Shown piece by piece: positions 1 to 13,057 of a stretch of DNA of 64,000 nucleotides; the first letter of the stretch is position 1, and each line of letters opens with the position of its first letter. Under the pieces are notes generated by a model that ran no database searches, was not told the DNA's origin, and worked only from the letters and a program-made list of their open reading frames with translations. The position numbers and the translations under genes were made by a program. This stretch comes from Betaproteobacteria bacterium (GTDB lineage: Bacteria > Pseudomonadota > Gammaproteobacteria > Burkholderiales > Burkholderiaceae_C). Location of the stretch: NCBI GenBank assembly GCA_025358155.1, contig JANYKR010000152.1, positions 1 to 64,000 on the forward strand, read 5' to 3'.

Positions 1-27
1 CGTGTGATCAAGGAAGCACAGCAATGA
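1..27 (+). CDS. 3' end of an upstream gene, possibly a TumE-type toxin (partial)
   Basis: The first 27 bases are open in frame 1 and end in TGA, giving a tail that reads RVIKEAQQ. This TGA overlaps the ATG of the next gene in an ATGA junction, the usual sign of a translationally coupled pair. The next gene looks like the antitoxin of TumE/TumA-type modules, where the toxin (DUF6516) lies directly upstream. The toxin identity is therefore inferred from position only; eight residues cannot identify a family. Confidence 0.35.
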   Translation, partial: RVIKEAQQ

Positions 28-377
28 AGACCATCGTCATCGGCGTCATGTCCCAGGAACAGATCCGGGCCCGCACGATCGCCATCGCCAAGGGCGAGTA
101 CAAGCCCAAGCCCGGAGAGCCCAAGATCTGGTTCACTTCCATGAAGTCGGTGGCCGAGGTGCTGAGCGATCAGAACCGTGCGCTGCTCAAGGTCATCAGA
201 GAGACCAACCCGGATTCCATGGCCGTGCTGGCCAAGACCACGGGGCGGCAGCCTGGCAATCTGTCGCGCACCTTGAAGACGATGTCGCGTTACGGGCTGG
301 TGGATCTTCAGCGCGGCAAGACACACGTGAGGCCGGTAGTGAAGGCGACTGGATTCCGAATCATGGCTGCGGCCTGA
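24..377 (+). CDS. HTH antitoxin/regulator of the HVO_A0114 (TumA-like) family
   Basis: A 117-residue basic protein. Its central part (about residues 36-100) reads as a winged helix: FTSMKSVAEVLSDQNRALL, then a helix pair ending in GNLSRTLKTMSRYGLV. This FTS..S...VLS..NR.LL pattern is typical of the HVO_A0114/COG4190 DNA-binding family, which acts as antitoxin and autorepressor in TumE/TumA-type modules. The start overlaps the stop of the upstream frame by ATGA, so the two are probably one operon. Starting at Met9 (MSQEQIRARTI) would also give a plausible protein. The DNA-binding fold is well supported; the antitoxin role is inferred. Confidence 0.68.
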   Translation: MKTIVIGVMSQEQIRARTIAIAKGEYKPKPGEPKIWFTSMKSVAEVLSDQNRALLKVIRETNPDSMAVLAKTTGRQPGNLSRTLKTMSRYGLVDLQRGKTHVRPVVKATGFRIMAAA

Positions 378-723
378 TGTTGTGCGCCCCTGCCTTGAGC
401 GTCGAACGACGAGACTCCGCCGTTCGGGGTAGGGCGGTGCTGGCATGGTCCCTGAAGCGTGGCAAGCGATGAGGCCGGCGATGGTCCTCGATAGTCCGCG
501 AAGCTTGGTTGCCACCTGCGTAGACTGGTGGTCCTGGGTCCAGATCAAACGAAATTCGAGCTTTCTTGGTCTGACGGTAAAGCTGACGGTAATGATGCAG
601 CTTCTAGTTGTTAAAGCCAATGACGACAACGTTTTACCAGCGCAGGAAATGATCGAGTGGGAATAGCGTATGGCCTGGCGACCCCGGATTGCAGTACCTA
701 AAAAGACCAACTTGGAGACACAC
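378..723. other. 346-bp intergenic stretch with a short direct repeat
   Basis: No convincing gene. A 73-codon ORF at 445-666 has no ribosome site, no recognisable motif and unusual codon use for this genome. The right half is more AT-rich than its surroundings. The 10-mer CTGACGGTAA occurs twice 12 bp apart (571-580 and 583-592), about 130 bp ahead of the serine hydrolase start, and could be a regulator site. Nothing else was recognised. Confidence 0.4.
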
Positions 724-1989
724 ATGTTCAAGAATTTCCTCACTACAGCGATCGCGCTCACCGCCATTCAAACCGCCGCCGCACAGCCGCTGCCAGCGGC
801 AACACCCGACAGCGTGGGCATGTCGGCGCAGCGACTGGCCAACATTGACACATTTTTCAAGAGCGAAATCGACAAGCAGCGAGTGCCGGGTGCGGTGGTG
901 GCCATCGCTCGCAACGGCAAGCTCGTCTACTTCAAGGCCTTTGGCATGGCCGATGCGGCCAAGGGCGTGGTGATGCAGACCGACACGATTTTCCAGCTGG
1001 CCTCAATGACCAAGATTCAGGCGGCAGTGGGCGCGCTGGCTTTGACAGAGCAGGGCAGGCTGCCGCTGCAAAGCAGGCTGACGGATTACTTCCCGGCCTT
1101 TGGCACGGGGCAAGTGGGTGTACCCAGCACTGATGGCAAGTTCACGCTGGAGCCACAGAAGCGCCCGATCCTGATCCACGATCTGTTCCGTCACACGTCG
1201 GGCATCCCCTATGGCGGTCGGCCCGATGGCAGCAGCGCCATCGCAGCGCTTTGGCCCAGCGGCGGTGCGGCGCAAAATATGGGCACGTCGGCTGAATTTG
1301 CCAGCGCCATCGCCCAATTGCCGCTGGTCTACCAGCCGGGTACGGTATTCGAGTACGGCCTGTCGTTCGACGTGCTGGGCGCGGTGGTCGAGAAGATCAC
1401 CGGCAAGTCGTTGGGCGGGCACCTCTCGGACACGGTCTGGACGCCGCTGAAGATGAACGACACCACCTTCCGCCCATCCGAGGCGCAGATGGCCCGCGTG
1501 GCGCGCCCGTTCCCGAACAACCCGCTGGACGGCAAACCGCAATCCATTCTTGCCCTGCAGCGCGCACCCAGCTTCGACTGCGCGGGGGCGTGCGCCTTCG
1601 GCAGCATGGGCGACTACATCCGTTTTGGCCAGATGTTGCTCAATGGCGGCAGTCTGGACGGTGCGCAGGTGCTGAGCCCGGCCTTTGTGCAGCTCATGAC
1701 CAGCAACCACCTGGGTGCCGGCATCAACAACCGGGTTGCCGCGGTTGAGCCGCACCGCGATGGCTACGGATTTGGCCTGGGCGTGGCCGTGCGGGTTCAG
1801 TCAGGTCTGGCCGCCGTGCCCGGCAACCCCGGCGAATTCAGCTGGAACGGTGCCAACGGCACGGGCTTTTTTTGCGACCCGAAGGAGCAACTCGTCGTCG
1901 CCTTCGGCACTGCCGCGCCGGGTGAGTTGCGCAAGTACTACCGCGAGCAGGTGCAAGACCTGGTCTATGGCGCGCTGACCGGCCGTTGA
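724..1989 (+). CDS. exported serine hydrolase of the beta-lactamase class C/esterase family
   Basis: A 421-residue protein related to class C beta-lactamases, penicillin-binding proteins and EstB-type esterases. The start at 724 is chosen because GGAG lies 7 bases upstream and the protein then opens with a signal peptide (MFKNFLTTAI..., cleavage near AAA-QP, residues 20-21). An upstream in-frame GTG-type extension lacks this. The catalytic SxxK motif is SMTK (Ser94-Lys97). The second motif is Tyr211 in EYGLS, and the usual HTSGIPYGG loop is at about 157-165. The C-terminal WNGANGTGFF segment matches the esterase branch rather than a KTG box, so an esterase or peptidase role is more likely than resistance. 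The substrate cannot be told. It ends 26 bp from the convergent katG. Confidence 0.82.
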   Translation: MFKNFLTTAIALTAIQTAAAQPLPAATPDSVGMSAQRLANIDTFFKSEIDKQRVPGAVVAIARNGKLVYFKAFGMADAAKGVVMQTDTIFQLASMTKIQAAVGALALTEQGRLPLQSRLTDYFPAFGTGQVGVPSTDGKFTLEPQKRPILIHDLFRHTSGIPYGGRPDGSSAIAALWPSGGAAQNMGTSAEFASAIAQLPLVYQPGTVFEYGLSFDVLGAVVEKITGKSLGGHLSDTVWTPLKMNDTTFRPSEAQMARVARPFPNNPLDGKPQSILALQRAPSFDCAGACAFGSMGDYIRFGQMLLNGGSLDGAQVLSPAFVQLMTSNHLGAGINNRVAAVEPHRDGYGFGLGVAVRVQSGLAAVPGNPGEFSWNGANGTGFFCDPKEQLVVAFGTAAPGELRKYYREQVQDLVYGALTGR

Positions 1990-2015
1990 TGCGCCGGCCG
2001 CCGGGGCTGCCGCTG

Positions 2016-4247
<2,232 letters not shown>

Positions 4248-4288
4248 TCAAGAGTAGTCGGCCGCGGCTGTCCGGGCCAGTCGGCTCT

Positions 4289-4326
4289 GGCTATGCCCAC
4301 CATAGCCCGGTGTGGGCGCCTGACAA
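4289..4326 (-). promoter_or_regulatory. candidate katG promoter with inverted repeat over the -10
   Basis: Read on the minus strand, TTGTCA (4326-4321) and TATGGT (4304-4299) are spaced by 16 bases, about 75 bp ahead of the katG start. A 7-bp inverted repeat, GGCTATG-N5-CATAGCC (4289-4307), covers the -10, so a repressor or activator contact there is plausible. The regulator is not identifiable. Confidence 0.4.
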
Positions 4327-4436
4327 TGTTGCCTGCATCACCTCATTCACTGCGGGTGCGGTAGTCAGCCGAGCTTTTGCACTGGCAGCGTGGTCGGATG
4401 GGCGTTTGATGGCCTGACGGTCAGACCGGTGGGTTG

Positions 4437-5057
4437 TCAGGATGCAGACTGTTGACGCAGGATTTCGTCCTCGACGTCCTGCAAGCGGTCCTTGCCAAAA
4501 AACAGCGCCTTACCCACCAGGAAAGACGGCGAGCCGAATGCGCCGTGATCAAACGCCGACTGCGTGTTGGCGACCAGCCGGGCCTTGATGTCCGGTGCCT
4601 GGGCCAAGGCCAGCAGCGATTCGCCGTCCAGGCCAGCCTCAGCCAGCACCGCTGCGATCTCGCCGTCATCGCTCATGTTGCGCCCCTGCTCCCACATCGC
4701 CGCGTACATCGCATCGATGTAGTGTGGCCCGCAGCCCAGGGCCTGTGCTGCGACCGCCAGCCGCATGATCTTCAAAGTGTTGACCGGAAAGTGCGGGTTC
4801 ATCTGGAATCGCCCAAGTTGGTGTTTGGCGACGAAGCGCTCCAGCTCCAGTTGGTCGTAGGCGCGCTTTTTGGGAATGTTGGCAAAAGCCTCCGCCGGCG
4901 AGCGGTTGTTGCTCAGCTTGAACAGGCCGCCGAGCAGGATCGGCACGTACTCGATTTGAACCTCGGTGCGCGACGCGATGCCTGGCAACACCTTGTGGCA
5001 GAGGTAGGCATTGGGGCTGCCGAAGTCGAAGAGGAATTGCACTTGAACCGGTTTCAT
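4437..5057 (-). CDS. DsbA-family protein, 2-hydroxychromene-2-carboxylate isomerase-like
   Basis: A 206-residue thioredoxin-fold protein of the HCCA isomerase/FrnE branch of the DsbA family. The N-terminus VQFLFDFGSPNAYL places Ser14 where classical DsbA has its CxxC. This is typical of the glutathione-dependent kappa-class isomerases rather than disulfide oxidases. There is no signal peptide, so it is cytoplasmic. It lies 51 bp downstream of an SDR on the same strand, and the two may be co-transcribed. No aromatic degradation genes are next to it, so the natural substrate is unknown and only the family is firm. Confidence 0.8.
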   Translation of the reverse strand: MKPVQVQFLFDFGSPNAYLCHKVLPGIASRTEVQIEYVPILLGGLFKLSNNRSPAEAFANIPKKRAYDQLELERFVAKHQLGRFQMNPHFPVNTLKIMRLAVAAQALGCGPHYIDAMYAAMWEQGRNMSDDGEIAAVLAEAGLDGESLLALAQAPDIKARLVANTQSAFDHGAFGSPSFLVGKALFFGKDRLQDVEDEILRQQSAS

Positions 5058-5108
5058 GGGGAGCCTGTCTGGGTGGTTCCGGGGGGGTGATCAGTTCGAA
5101 CCGGGCGT

Positions 5109-5837
5109 TCACCAGGCCTCAAGCCAGGGCCTCAGCTCGGTCTCGTGGGTCCAGGCATCGCGGGGCTGCTGGTGGATTTGCCAGTAGGCGTCGGCGATCG
5201 AGTCCGGGTTCAGGATGCCCTGCTGGCCCTTCATCGCGTAGCGGTCCGGAAAATTGCTGCGGATGAACTCGGTGTCGATGGCGCCATCGATCACCGGATG
5301 GGCCACATGGATGCCCTTGGGCCAGAGTTCACGCGCCATGCTTTGCGCCAAGGCGCGCAACGCATGTTTGGCGCCGGCAAATGCTGCGTAGCCTTCGCGG
5401 CCGCGCAGGCTGGCGGTGGCGCCCGTGAAGATGATCGTGCCTCGGCCGCGGGGCAGCATCACCTTGGCGGTTTCGCGGCCCATCAAGAAGCCGCCAAAGC
5501 AGGCCATTTCCCAGACCTTGTGGTAGACCCGTGCGGTGGTCTCAGTGATGCCGAAGCGCACGTTGGCGCCGATGTTGAACACCGCCACTTCTATGGGTGC
5601 GATGTCGCGCTCAATCTGCTCGACGAGCGCGACCATGTCTTCTTCTTTGCGTGCGTCGCTGCCAAAGCCGTGGGCCTGCCCGCCTTCGGCCCGGATTTGG
5701 GCGACCAGCGGCTCCAGCTTGTCGGCCGTGCGCCGGGTGACGCAGGCGATGTAGCCCTCGCGCGCAAAGCGTCGGGCGATGGCGCCACCGGTGGCATCAC
5801 CGGCTCCGATGACCAGAATGGCCTTTTTGTCTGACAT
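5109..5837 (-). CDS. short-chain dehydrogenase/reductase with atypical active site
   Basis: A 242-residue Rossmann-fold SDR. The nucleotide-binding turn is GAGDATGG (residues 11-18), and the structural NxGA motif is NIGAN at 88-92. The catalytic serine region is FTGATASLRG. The family YxxxK motif is changed: Lys157 is present, but the position four residues before it is Phe153 (FAGAK), with the nearest Tyr at 150. This resembles divergent SDRs whose dehydrogenase activity is uncertain. AGGAG lies 8 bases before the ATG. It is followed by the DsbA-like gene. Confidence 0.8.
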   Translation of the reverse strand: MSDKKAILVIGAGDATGGAIARRFAREGYIACVTRRTADKLEPLVAQIRAEGGQAHGFGSDARKEEDMVALVEQIERDIAPIEVAVFNIGANVRFGITETTARVYHKVWEMACFGGFLMGRETAKVMLPRGRGTIIFTGATASLRGREGYAAFAGAKHALRALAQSMARELWPKGIHVAHPVIDGAIDTEFIRSNFPDRYAMKGQQGILNPDSIADAYWQIHQQPRDAWTHETELRPWLEAW

Positions 5838-5895
5838 TGGGCAGGCTCCTGCGCTGGGCAGCTTGAGTGCCGACGCTTCACAAGCATGGGCACGT

Positions 5896-5923
5896 AAAAA
5901 GGGCCAGCATGCTGGCTGGCCCT
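5896..5923 (-). terminator. Rho-independent terminator of hppA
   Basis: On the minus strand a 9-bp perfect stem (AGGGCCAGC / GCTGGCCCT, 6-base loop) is followed directly by five T residues. It lies about 67 bp past the hppA stop and before the SDR start. Confidence 0.8.
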
Positions 5924-5989
5924 GTCAGATCTTACCGACAGCTGCCGGTGACGGCCAGCCGCTGGCGCGGGCTCATGCGCCCGGCGTCG

Positions 5990-8188
<2,199 letters not shown>

Positions 8189-8452
8189 GGTATCTCCTTC
8201 CTCGGTACAAGTCCACTGATGGATACGCCGCCGTTGGTGTTTCAGGTGCCCGTCTGCCGATTGGGCAGCCAAGCCAGGCGGTCGCGCAAGAAATGTAAGT
8301 GAAGGCTGACGGCCCCGGCACGGTGTTTTCCTGCGGTAGCGCAAATGAATGTCTATCGCCCGAACCCCGGCGGTTGGCCCGGCCCCGGCTGTCAGGGCCT
8401 GGCAAGCCCGCTTCGTAGAATGCGGGTTTCCCCCTTTGCCAGCGAGTCCTCC

Positions 8453-8995
8453 ATGAGCCTGCACAACGTGACGCCCGGCGCCAAGGCGCCCCAGGAATTC
8501 AACGTCATCATCGAAATCCCGATGAATGCGGACCCGATCAAGTACGAAGTCGACCACGAGACTGGCGCCATGTTTGTCGACCGCTTCATGAGCACGGCGA
8601 TGCACTACCCCTGCAACTACGGCTACATCCCCAACACCTTGTCCGACGACGGTGACCCGGTGGACGTGCTGGTGATCACGCCGGTGCCGCTGCTGACGGG
8701 CGTGGTGGTGACCTGCCGCGCCATCGGCATGATGAAGATGGAAGACGAGGCTGGCGGTGACAACAAGCTGCTGGCGGTGCCGATCGACAAGGTGCTGTCG
8801 ATCTACAGCCAGTGGAAAAAGCCCGAAGACCTGAACCCGCTGCGCATCAAGACCATCCAGCACTTCTTTGAGCACTACAAGGATCTGGAAGAAGGCAAGT
8901 GGGTCAAGGTCACCGGCTGGACCGGAGTCGAAGGCGCACACGAAGAAATAGTCAACGGCATGGCCAGCTTCGAGGCGGCCCAGCAGAAGCGCTGA
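8453..8995 (+). CDS. ppa: inorganic pyrophosphatase (family I, soluble)
   Basis: A 180-residue cytoplasmic family I pyrophosphatase that hydrolyses PPi made by biosynthesis. The family signature is clear: the metal-binding core [10 protein letters not shown] follows YGYIPNTLS, with EIP and KYEVD upstream. The length matches bacterial hexameric enzymes. The start at 8453 gives the usual short N-terminus (MSLHNVTPG). It is divergent from hppA, so the cell has both a dissipative and an energy-conserving PPi sink at one locus. The 264-bp spacer must hold both promoters; I could not pick them reliably. Confidence 0.95.
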   Translation: MSLHNVTPGAKAPQEFNVIIEIPMNADPIKYEVDHETGAMFVDRFMSTAMHYPCNYGYIPNTLSDDGDPVDVLVITPVPLLTGVVVTCRAIGMMKMEDEAGGDNKLLAVPIDKVLSIYSQWKKPEDLNPLRIKTIQHFFEHYKDLEEGKWVKVTGWTGVEGAHEEIVNGMASFEAAQQKR

Positions 8996-9020
8996 GCCGG
9001 CCATCGGACCGGCTCAGCGC
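8989..9020. terminator. 12-bp perfect stem-loop between convergent ppa and acetyltransferase genes
   Basis: GCGCTGAGCCGG (8989-9000) pairs perfectly with CCGGCTCAGCGC (9009-9020) around an 8-base loop. The stem contains the ppa stop codon and lies in the 36-bp gap before the convergent gene end. There is no T-run on either side, so it may be a bidirectional pause or RNA 3'-end stabiliser rather than a classic intrinsic terminator. Confidence 0.6.
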
Positions 9021-9031
9021 AGGGTGGCTGG

Positions 9032-11749
9032 CTACAGCGCCTTGCGCACCAGCTTGAAGTCCGGGTCCTCGGCAAACGGCTGCACGCTGTAACCCAGGCT
9101 GGTCATCAGGCGCAGCATGTTGGGGTTGTTGACCAGCACCAGGCCGTCGATCTCGGTCAGGCCTTTGGCGCGGGCAAACTCCATGATCGACAGCATCAGC
9201 CGCGATCCCAGGCCCTGACCCTTGTGCTGGTCAGACACCGCCAGCGAGAACTCGCAACTGGTCTGGTCCGGGTTGGTGATGTAGCGTGACACGCCGATGA
9301 TCTGTTCGGTCTCGCTGAACTCGCCGTCGGCCGCAGCCGAGCGGCTGCGGTGCACGGCCACCAGCGCCATCTCACGGTCGTAGTCGATCAAGGTGTAGCG
9401 CGCCAGCATGCGGGCTGGCAGCTCGGGCATGGTGCTGGCAAAGCGGAAGTAGCGGCTCTCCTGAGACATGCCGCGCACAAAGGCCTGCAGCATGTCGGCA
9501 TCGTCGGGCCGGATCGGCCGGATGGTGTAGAGGTCACCACCCTTCATCGGCCATTCGCGCTCGTAGGCGCTGGGGTAGGGCAGGATCGCGAGGTGGCTGT
9601 AGTCGCCCGCGCCCCGGCTGTTGCCAGCGGTCGAGGGCGGCGCGTGTTCGATCACCACCCGGGCGTCCACCGCCACCGCGCCGGTCTCGTCCACGATGAT
9701 CGGGTTGATGTCCATCTCGCGCAGCTGCGGCAGTTCGCAGACCATCTCGGACACCCGCAGCAGGATTTGCTCGATCGCCACCAGGTCGGCAGCCGGTGTG
9801 CCGCGCCACTCGCCCAGCATCTCGGCGATGCGTGAGCGCTCGATCAGTTGGTGCGCCAGAAACTGATTGAGTGGTGGCAGCTCCATCGCCCGGTCGGCGA
9901 TCAGCTCGATCATGGTGCCGCCGGCACCGAAGGTGATGACCGGGCCGAAGGGATCATCGGTGGTCAGGCCGATGTAGATCTCGCGGCCGTGGCGCTGGCC
10001 CGACATCGGCTGGATCGTCACACCGTTGATGCGCGCCGTCGGCTGCGCTCTTTTGACCGCCGCCAGCATGTCGGTGTAGACGTCCCGCACCTGGCTGGCC
10101 GACAGCACATTGAGCGCCACGCCCTGCACATCGCTCTTGTGGCTGATGTCGGGCGAGTCGATCTTCAGCGCCACCGGGTAGCCGAGTTGGGCAGCGATCA
10201 GCATCGCCTCGTTGGCGCTGCGCGCCAGCATGGTGCGGGTAACGGGGATGTGGAAGGCCGCCAGCAGCGCCTTCGACTCCATTTCGGTCAATACCTTGCG
10301 GCGCTCGGCCAGCACCGCCTCGATCAGCAGCCGTGCGCCCTCGATGTCGGGCTTGGCCAGGCTCGAATTGGGCGGCGGCGTCTGCTGCAGCAACTGCTGA
10401 TTCTGGTAGAAGCTGGCGATGTTGCCAAACGCATCGACTGCCGCCTCGGGCGTCCGGAAGCTCGGGATCGCCACGTTGTTGAGCACCTCGCGCGCGGCCA
10501 CCACGCGGGCATCGCCCATCCAGCAGGCCAGCACCGGCTTGCCGGTGAGGCGGAAGACCTCGGTCACGCTCTTCGCCGCGGCCGCCGGGTCGCTGCCGGG
10601 CTTGGGTGAGTAGATCGCCAGCATGCCGTCGCAGCCGGTGTCGCGGCCGCAGGCCAGCAGGGCGGCGCTGTAGTGCTCGGGCAGGGCGTCTTCGCCCAGG
10701 TCGATCACCGAGCCGAGGTTGGCGCTGTCCGGCAATTTGGCAGCCAACTCGGCGCGCGTGGCCTCGCCGAGCGTGACCACCCTCAGTCCGATCTCGCAGG
10801 CCCAGTCGGCCGCCAAGACGCCCGGCCCGCCGCCATTGGTGACGATGGCCAGCCGCTTGCCCACCGGCCGGTAGCGCGATGCCAGACACTTTGCGGCTGA
10901 AAAGAGCTGGGTGAAAACCCGCACCCGCACGGCGCCAGCCCGGCGCAGTGCGGCCTCGAACACATCATCGCTGCCGACGATGGCGGCCGAGTGGGTGAGT
11001 GCGGCCTTGGACCCTGCGGGCCATCGCCCGGCTTTCATCACCACCACCGGCTTGGCGTGGGCCGCAGCGCGCAACGCGCTCATGAACCGGCGGGCGTTGC
11101 GGATGCCCTCCATGTAGACCAGGATCGACTGGGTGGCGCCGTCGTTGGCCAGAAAGTCCAGCGCTTGCGGCAAGTCCACCGCCGTGTTCGGGCCCAGCGA
11201 GATCACGGTCGAAAAGCCGACACCGTTGTGTTGGGCCCAGTCCAGGATCGACGAGGTCAGCGCGCCCGACTGCGACACCAGCGCCAGCGGACCGGGTGCC
11301 GCCAACATGCCCGCAGCGCTGGCGTTCAGGCCCAGGGACGGGCGCTGGAAGCCCAGGCTGTTGGGCCCGAGCAGGTGCACGCCGTGCCGTTTGGCAATCG
11401 CCATCAACTCGGCACACTGCGCCGCCGGCAGGCCGTTGGAGAGCACCAGCGCAGCGCGGCAGCGGATTCGCACGGCCACCTCCAGCGCGGCGGCAATCTC
11501 GGCGCTGGGCAGCGCAATGATGGCCAGGTCGGCTCGCGCCAGCGCCAGATCGGCCAGCGTGCCGGTCATGTGGATGTCGTAATAGCTGACGGGGCCGGAA
11601 AATGCTTTGCCGGGCGATGAGCCCTCGCCGCGCAAGCCGTCCAGCACCGCACGCGCCAGCGGTGTGTGGGACTCTGGCTGGGCCGGGTCGCCCGCAAAAA
11701 CGACGATGGATTCGGGTGAAAACAGCGGCGTCAGGTAATGCTTGTCCAT
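9032..11749 (-). CDS. Pat-like protein: acyl-CoA synthetase (NDP-forming) fused to GNAT acetyltransferase
   Basis: A 905-residue multidomain protein. Order: CoA-binding Rossmann domain (about 1-130), ligase-CoA domain with VSQSGALTSS (about 158-167) and the phosphohistidine-type segment THSAAIVG (His253), ATP-grasp domain (about 490-700, GGTMIEL), then a C-terminal GNAT domain with the acetyl-CoA loop GQGLGSRLM. This is the layout of the protein lysine acetyltransferase Pat/YfiQ, which acetylates acetyl-CoA synthetase and other metabolic enzymes. In Pat the synthetase half is often non-catalytic, but here the histidine is kept, so acyl-CoA ligase activity remains possible. ATG 11749 is preferred over a TTG at 11776. 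Confidence 0.88.
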   Translation of the reverse strand: MDKHYLTPLFSPESIVVFAGDPAQPESHTPLARAVLDGLRGEGSSPGKAFSGPVSYYDIHMTGTLADLALARADLAIIALPSAEIAAALEVAVRIRCRAALVLSNGLPAAQCAELMAIAKRHGVHLLGPNSLGFQRPSLGLNASAAGMLAAPGPLALVSQSGALTSSILDWAQHNGVGFSTVISLGPNTAVDLPQALDFLANDGATQSILVYMEGIRNARRFMSALRAAAHAKPVVVMKAGRWPAGSKAALTHSAAIVGSDDVFEAALRRAGAVRVRVFTQLFSAAKCLASRYRPVGKRLAIVTNGGGPGVLAADWACEIGLRVVTLGEATRAELAAKLPDSANLGSVIDLGEDALPEHYSAALLACGRDTGCDGMLAIYSPKPGSDPAAAAKSVTEVFRLTGKPVLACWMGDARVVAAREVLNNVAIPSFRTPEAAVDAFGNIASFYQNQQLLQQTPPPNSSLAKPDIEGARLLIEAVLAERRKVLTEMESKALLAAFHIPVTRTMLARSANEAMLIAAQLGYPVALKIDSPDISHKSDVQGVALNVLSASQVRDVYTDMLAAVKRAQPTARINGVTIQPMSGQRHGREIYIGLTTDDPFGPVITFGAGGTMIELIADRAMELPPLNQFLAHQLIERSRIAEMLGEWRGTPAADLVAIEQILLRVSEMVCELPQLREMDINPIIVDETGAVAVDARVVIEHAPPSTAGNSRGAGDYSHLAILPYPSAYEREWPMKGGDLYTIRPIRPDDADMLQAFVRGMSQESRYFRFASTMPELPARMLARYTLIDYDREMALVAVHRSRSAAADGEFSETEQIIGVSRYITNPDQTSCEFSLAVSDQHKGQGLGSRLMLSIMEFARAKGLTEIDGLVLVNNPNMLRLMTSLGYSVQPFAEDPDFKLVRKAL

Positions 11750-11869
11750 TCGGGTATCCAGAAGGGCAGGCCCCAAGCGGGCCGCTTGAGGCTCATCAGT
11801 GTGTTGCCCAATCCTAGGGCAAACCCTAGAGTCTTGGTTAAATTCAGCGCTGCAGTGGCTTGTCTGGTG

Positions 11870-13027
11870 TCAAGACGCCAGCTTGAACGGGCTGTGTTCG
11901 CGCAATTCGTCCACATAAGACGCGATGCCGTGGCCCTCGCGCTGCAGAAAGTCGGCCACCGCCGCCGAGAACTGGGGGTGCGCCAGCCAGTGCGCCGACC
12001 GGGTGCCCACCGGCAGCAGGCCGCGCGCCATCTTGTGCTCGCCCTGCGCGCCGCCCTCAAAGCGCCGGTAGCTGTGCTGGATGCACCACTGCAGCGGCTG
12101 GTAGTAGCAGGCCTCGAAGTGCAGGCAGGGCACAAACTCGGTGCAGCCCCAGTAGCGCCCGTAGGCCTCACGCCGCGCCGGGTCCAGCGCCACCAGCGAG
12201 ACGCCGATGGGCTCGCCCGCGCGCCGGGCCACAAACATCAGCCAGTTCTCCGGCATGCTGCTTGCCATGGCGGCAAAAAAGGCCGGCGTCAGATAGGGCG
12301 TGGAATGGTGGGCGCGGTAGGTCAAGGTGTAGCAATGGTAGAAAAATTGCCACAGTGCGGGCGTGATTTCCGAGCCTGGGTGGGCGCTGAAATCCACCCC
12401 CGCTTCAGCCACCTTGCGCCGCTCTTGCAAGATCTTTTTGCGCTTGTCGCGCTGCAGGCTGGCCAAAAAGGCGCTGAAGTCCGACCAGGGCGCTGCCACG
12501 TCCTGCGTCCAATGAAACTGCACACCCTGGCGCACCAGCAGTTGTCGGTCAAGGATGGCTGCCGCTTCATCCTCGGCGTGGAACAGCAGGTGCAGTGACG
12601 ACGCCTTCTCTTGCCGGGCCAGTTGTGCCAGCGCGGCCAGCAGCCGTTGCCGGGCCGGCTCGTCATGGGCCAGCAGCCGGCTGCCGGGCACCGGTGTGAA
12701 CGGCACCGCCACCAGCAATTTGGGGTAGTAGGCCAGGCCATGGCGCTGGTAGGCGTCGGCCCAGGCCCAGTCGAACACGTACTCGCCGTAGGAGTGGCTC
12801 TTGAGGTAGGCCGGCGCAGCCGCGACCAACTCGCTGCCGCGCCACACCGTGAGAAAGCGCGGTGCCCAGCCGGTCTCAGGCACCGCACTGCCCGACGCAT
12901 GCAGTGCTGCAAGGTACTCCCAGCGCATGAAGGGTGTGGGCTGGGACTGGCGCTCCAGCAGCGCATTCCAGGCCTTGCCGTCCAGGGCCGTGGGGTCGTC
13001 GTGGACCCGGATAAGATCATCGGCCAT
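11870..13027 (-). CDS. COG3146/FemAB-like GNAT-family acyltransferase
   Basis: A protein of about 385 residues of the COG3146 group, annotated elsewhere as a peptidoglycan-biosynthesis-like N-acyltransferase of the GNAT/FemAB superfamily. Recognisable parts are the N-terminal TPFMRWEYLAALHASG segment, the aromatic-rich YVFDWAWADAY, and the C-terminal CTEFVPCLHFEACYYQ and GGAQGEHKMARGL blocks. Nothing visible fixes the substrate. The start at 13027 (MADDLIRVH) has AAGG 7 bases upstream; a TTG at 13054 would nearly touch the divergent nadE. The two divergent starts are 30 bp apart, so one or both promoters must lie inside the neighbouring gene. Confidence 0.8.
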   Translation of the reverse strand: MADDLIRVHDDPTALDGKAWNALLERQSQPTPFMRWEYLAALHASGSAVPETGWAPRFLTVWRGSELVAAAPAYLKSHSYGEYVFDWAWADAYQRHGLAYYPKLLVAVPFTPVPGSRLLAHDEPARQRLLAALAQLARQEKASSLHLLFHAEDEAAAILDRQLLVRQGVQFHWTQDVAAPWSDFSAFLASLQRDKRKKILQERRKVAEAGVDFSAHPGSEITPALWQFFYHCYTLTYRAHHSTPYLTPAFFAAMASSMPENWLMFVARRAGEPIGVSLVALDPARREAYGRYWGCTEFVPCLHFEACYYQPLQWCIQHSYRRFEGGAQGEHKMARGLLPVGTRSAHWLAHPQFSAAVADFLQREGHGIASYVDELREHSPFKLAS

Positions 13028-13057
13028 GTGTTTGCCTTGCGGCTGATTGCTCAAAAT

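Noticed and set aside
445-666. 73-codon ORF before the serine hydrolase
   Set aside because: No ribosome site, no family resemblance and codon use unlike the neighbours. Treated as intergenic.
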